From Neisseriales bacterium (GTDB taxonomy: Bacteria > Pseudomonadota > Gammaproteobacteria > Burkholderiales > UBA11063): DNA of 14,930 nt. Below, piece after piece: positions 13,533 through 14,930 of the stretch (positions are counted from its first letter, which is position 1; the number at the start of each line of letters is the position of its first letter). The notes beneath the pieces are model-generated. The model did no database searches. It was given only the letters and a program-made list of their open reading frames with translations, and was not told where the DNA came from. The stretch covers positions 1 through 14,930 of the forward strand of contig SSGY01000212.1 of assembly GCA_008017145.1 (NCBI GenBank), given 5' to 3'. The position numbers and the translations under genes are program-made.

Positions 13533-13943
13533 ATGAAAAAATTATTACTCGGTATCTTAGCAATAAGCTGTAGTTCAGCATTTGCAATGACTAAAGTAGA
13601 CTTTAGTAAATCTAATTATAGCTGCAATAAAATCGCAGTTACGCCCAATAGCAGCGAATCTGACTTACTCAATAATTGCCGGCATGCAACGATTGTGGAA
13701 CATGAAGAAAACACTGCCGGACGCACTTTCCGTGGCCCAGGTGGCGGTGCTGCTATGACTCAAAATAGTGATCCTTATGATGAAATTAATCTAGATAAAG
13801 TTAAATTTTATACCGATGATCATAGCTATATGGTTTGCTATTACAAAGACTATGTTTTTGTAAAATGTAAAGTACGCCCGCCTAAAGCGACAAAAACAAC
13901 CACTTCGGCGAGCATAAATACAAATTCATCCGCAGCTAAATAG
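13533..13943 (+). CDS. Secreted four-cysteine protein, paralog B
   Basis: A 136-residue tandem paralog of the preceding gene. Signal peptide MKKLLLGILAISCSSAFA, mature part starting MTKVDF. Cysteines lie at YSC, NNC, MVC and VKCK, matching paralog A, and the shared SSES-x5-NC, P-GGGAAMTQ and DEINLDKVKFYTDD motifs are in the same order. The C-terminal tail is Thr/Ser/Lys-rich (TKTTTSASINTNSS) and differs from the acidic tail of paralog A, so the core is conserved and the tails diverge. The start ATG at 13533 is preferred over 13521 because GGAAG (inside the four-codon extension) gives a well-spaced ribosome site. It ends nine bases before the convergent ppc stop, with no terminator visible between. 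Function unknown. Confidence 0.8.
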   Translation: MKKLLLGILAISCSSAFAMTKVDFSKSNYSCNKIAVTPNSSESDLLNNCRHATIVEHEENTAGRTFRGPGGGAAMTQNSDPYDEINLDKVKFYTDDHSYMVCYYKDYVFVKCKVRPPKATKTTTSASINTNSSAAK

Positions 13944-13952
13944 TTTCTTTTG

Positions 13953-14930
13953 CTAAATCGAATTGCGGCTGGCGTTAATGCTGGCTGCAAGTGACTTTTT
14001 GACTATTTTCTCAAAGGGCGCATATTGTGGATCGTCTGAAGATAAATGGCGCAGTTTATCCATTGCGTACTGCTGAATTATTACCAGCGGTTGTATGATC
14101 TGCTCGCGAAACTTAATTGACTGCCCTTTAATTTGGTTTTCTGCCACTAATCTGTCATGTCCTGATATCAATAGCAACAATTGTTGACTCAGCTGAGCTT
14201 CAGCATAAATCTTTTGCCAAAATTTGCCAAATTTTTCATCACTTTGCAGATGGCGAGTTAATGCAAAATTCGTATGTGCCAGACTTTGCATTGCATTATC
14301 CATTAAGCCTTTAAACAATAATGAAGACTGATAAAGTTTACTAAACTTATTCACATTGTCGTGATTTTCACGAATCATTTGGCTAAATGCGCTCCCTACT
14401 CCATAATAGCCCAATATGTTTTGTTTCATTTGCATCCAAGCACCGCCAAATGGAATGGCACGTAAATCCTCAAGTTTTAATTTACTACCGCTATTGCGCT
14501 TTGCTGGTCTTGAACCAATATTGGCTTCAGATAGATATTTTAATGGTGTTATTTCTTCAAGATAACTAACAAACAAAGGATCATTTCTAAGCCCCGTATA
14601 ACTTTCATAGGCATATTGTGCTAGTTGTTCAATTAACTGCTCTTGCTCTGCATCTAAAGTATCTCCATCGGTACTGAATAAGCGTCCAGCAAGACCAGCG
14701 CTTAGCAAATGTTCAAGATTAAAAGTTGCCGCGGCAGGAGTCCCAAAATTAGCCGAAATGGTTTGTCCCTGAATTGTTAATTGAATCTCATGATCATCAA
14801 TTTCTCGTGCCAAACTACGGTAGAAAGAATAAGTTTCACCACCGCCACGCGATGGAGGTCCACCACGACCATCAAAAAATACCAAGTTTACGCCATATTT
14901 TTTAGCTAATTTACTTAAACGTTTTTTAGC
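13953..14930 (-). CDS. ppc: Phosphoenolpyruvate carboxylase, C-terminal part (5' end outside window)
   Basis: 325 C-terminal residues of PEP carboxylase, which adds bicarbonate to PEP to give oxaloacetate and so refills the TCA cycle. The frame is open through the right edge; the true start lies outside. The catalytic loop reads FFDGRGGPPSRGGG (with the essential Arg pattern G-R-G-G-x3-R-G-G-G), followed by LTIQGQTISANFGTP, IPFGGAWMQMKQNILGYYGVGSA (the usual PW-Q-R-LP-W-GLG region in altered form) and the late VAENQIKGQSIKFREQI. The His of the common FHGRGG motif is Asp here, and the usual C-terminal RNTG is RNSI. I recall the FFDGRGGPPxRGGG form from Bacteroidetes-type enzymes, so this looks like a natural subclass rather than a damaged gene. 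Confidence 0.88.
   Translation of the reverse strand, partial: AKKRLSKLAKKYGVNLVFFDGRGGPPSRGGGETYSFYRSLAREIDDHEIQLTIQGQTISANFGTPAAATFNLEHLLSAGLAGRLFSTDGDTLDAEQEQLIEQLAQYAYESYTGLRNDPLFVSYLEEITPLKYLSEANIGSRPAKRNSGSKLKLEDLRAIPFGGAWMQMKQNILGYYGVGSAFSQMIRENHDNVNKFSKLYQSSLLFKGLMDNAMQSLAHTNFALTRHLQSDEKFGKFWQKIYAEAQLSQQLLLLISGHDRLVAENQIKGQSIKFREQIIQPLVIIQQYAMDKLRHLSSDDPQYAPFEKIVKKSLAASINASRNSI

Overview
The window looks like chromosomal DNA of an AT-rich Gram-negative bacterium, most likely a proteobacterium. The signs are YajC, NusB, a SugE-type exporter, a Blc-like lipocalin, SpeA/SpeB, many Sec signal peptides, a lipobox and aromatic-ended outer-membrane barrels. Two core enzymes, LysA and phosphoenolpyruvate carboxylase, carry motif variants I associate with Bacteroidetes-type enzymes, so a low-GC beta- or gammaproteobacterium with mixed gene ancestry is the best guess. 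I cannot name the species. I saw no tRNA, rRNA, CRISPR array or intact insertion sequence, and no gene-free gap exceeds 300 bases.

Layout. 1-1515 (minus): the start of yajC, a terminator, and a dicarboxylate/amino-acid:cation symporter. 1739-3262 (plus): lysA, then a small basic secreted protein resembling acid-shock protein Asr, closed by a perfect 20-bp hairpin shared with convergent nusB (3333-3806, minus). 4085-5222 (plus): an outer-membrane beta-barrel gene without any canonical start codon (AUU is the only well-placed candidate), coupled to a secreted lipocalin. 5249-9494 (minus): a tight operon speB - APC permease - speA, turning arginine into agmatine and then putrescine plus urea. 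Its leader contains a 124-bp imperfect inverted repeat that is either a structured RNA or a MITE-like insertion. 9718-10382 (minus): a small four-cysteine secreted protein followed by a SugE/Gdx-type exporter, separated by a 34-nt palindrome. 10625-10954 (plus): a small winged-helix-like cytosolic protein behind a near-consensus promoter. 10988-11359 (minus): an unknown lipoprotein. 11575-13943 (plus): a 503-residue porin-like protein and two tandem secreted paralogs. 13953-14930 (minus): the C-terminal part of PEP carboxylase, cut by the window edge.

How the genes fit together. The clearest pathway unit is the arginine-to-putrescine operon with its own transporter. The second theme is the cell envelope: two barrels, a lipocalin, a lipoprotein, the Asr-like protein and three related small four-cysteine secreted proteins. 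The strongest candidates for undescribed biology are the structured leader of the polyamine operon, the four-cysteine family next to the porin, and the apparent AUU-initiated barrel gene.
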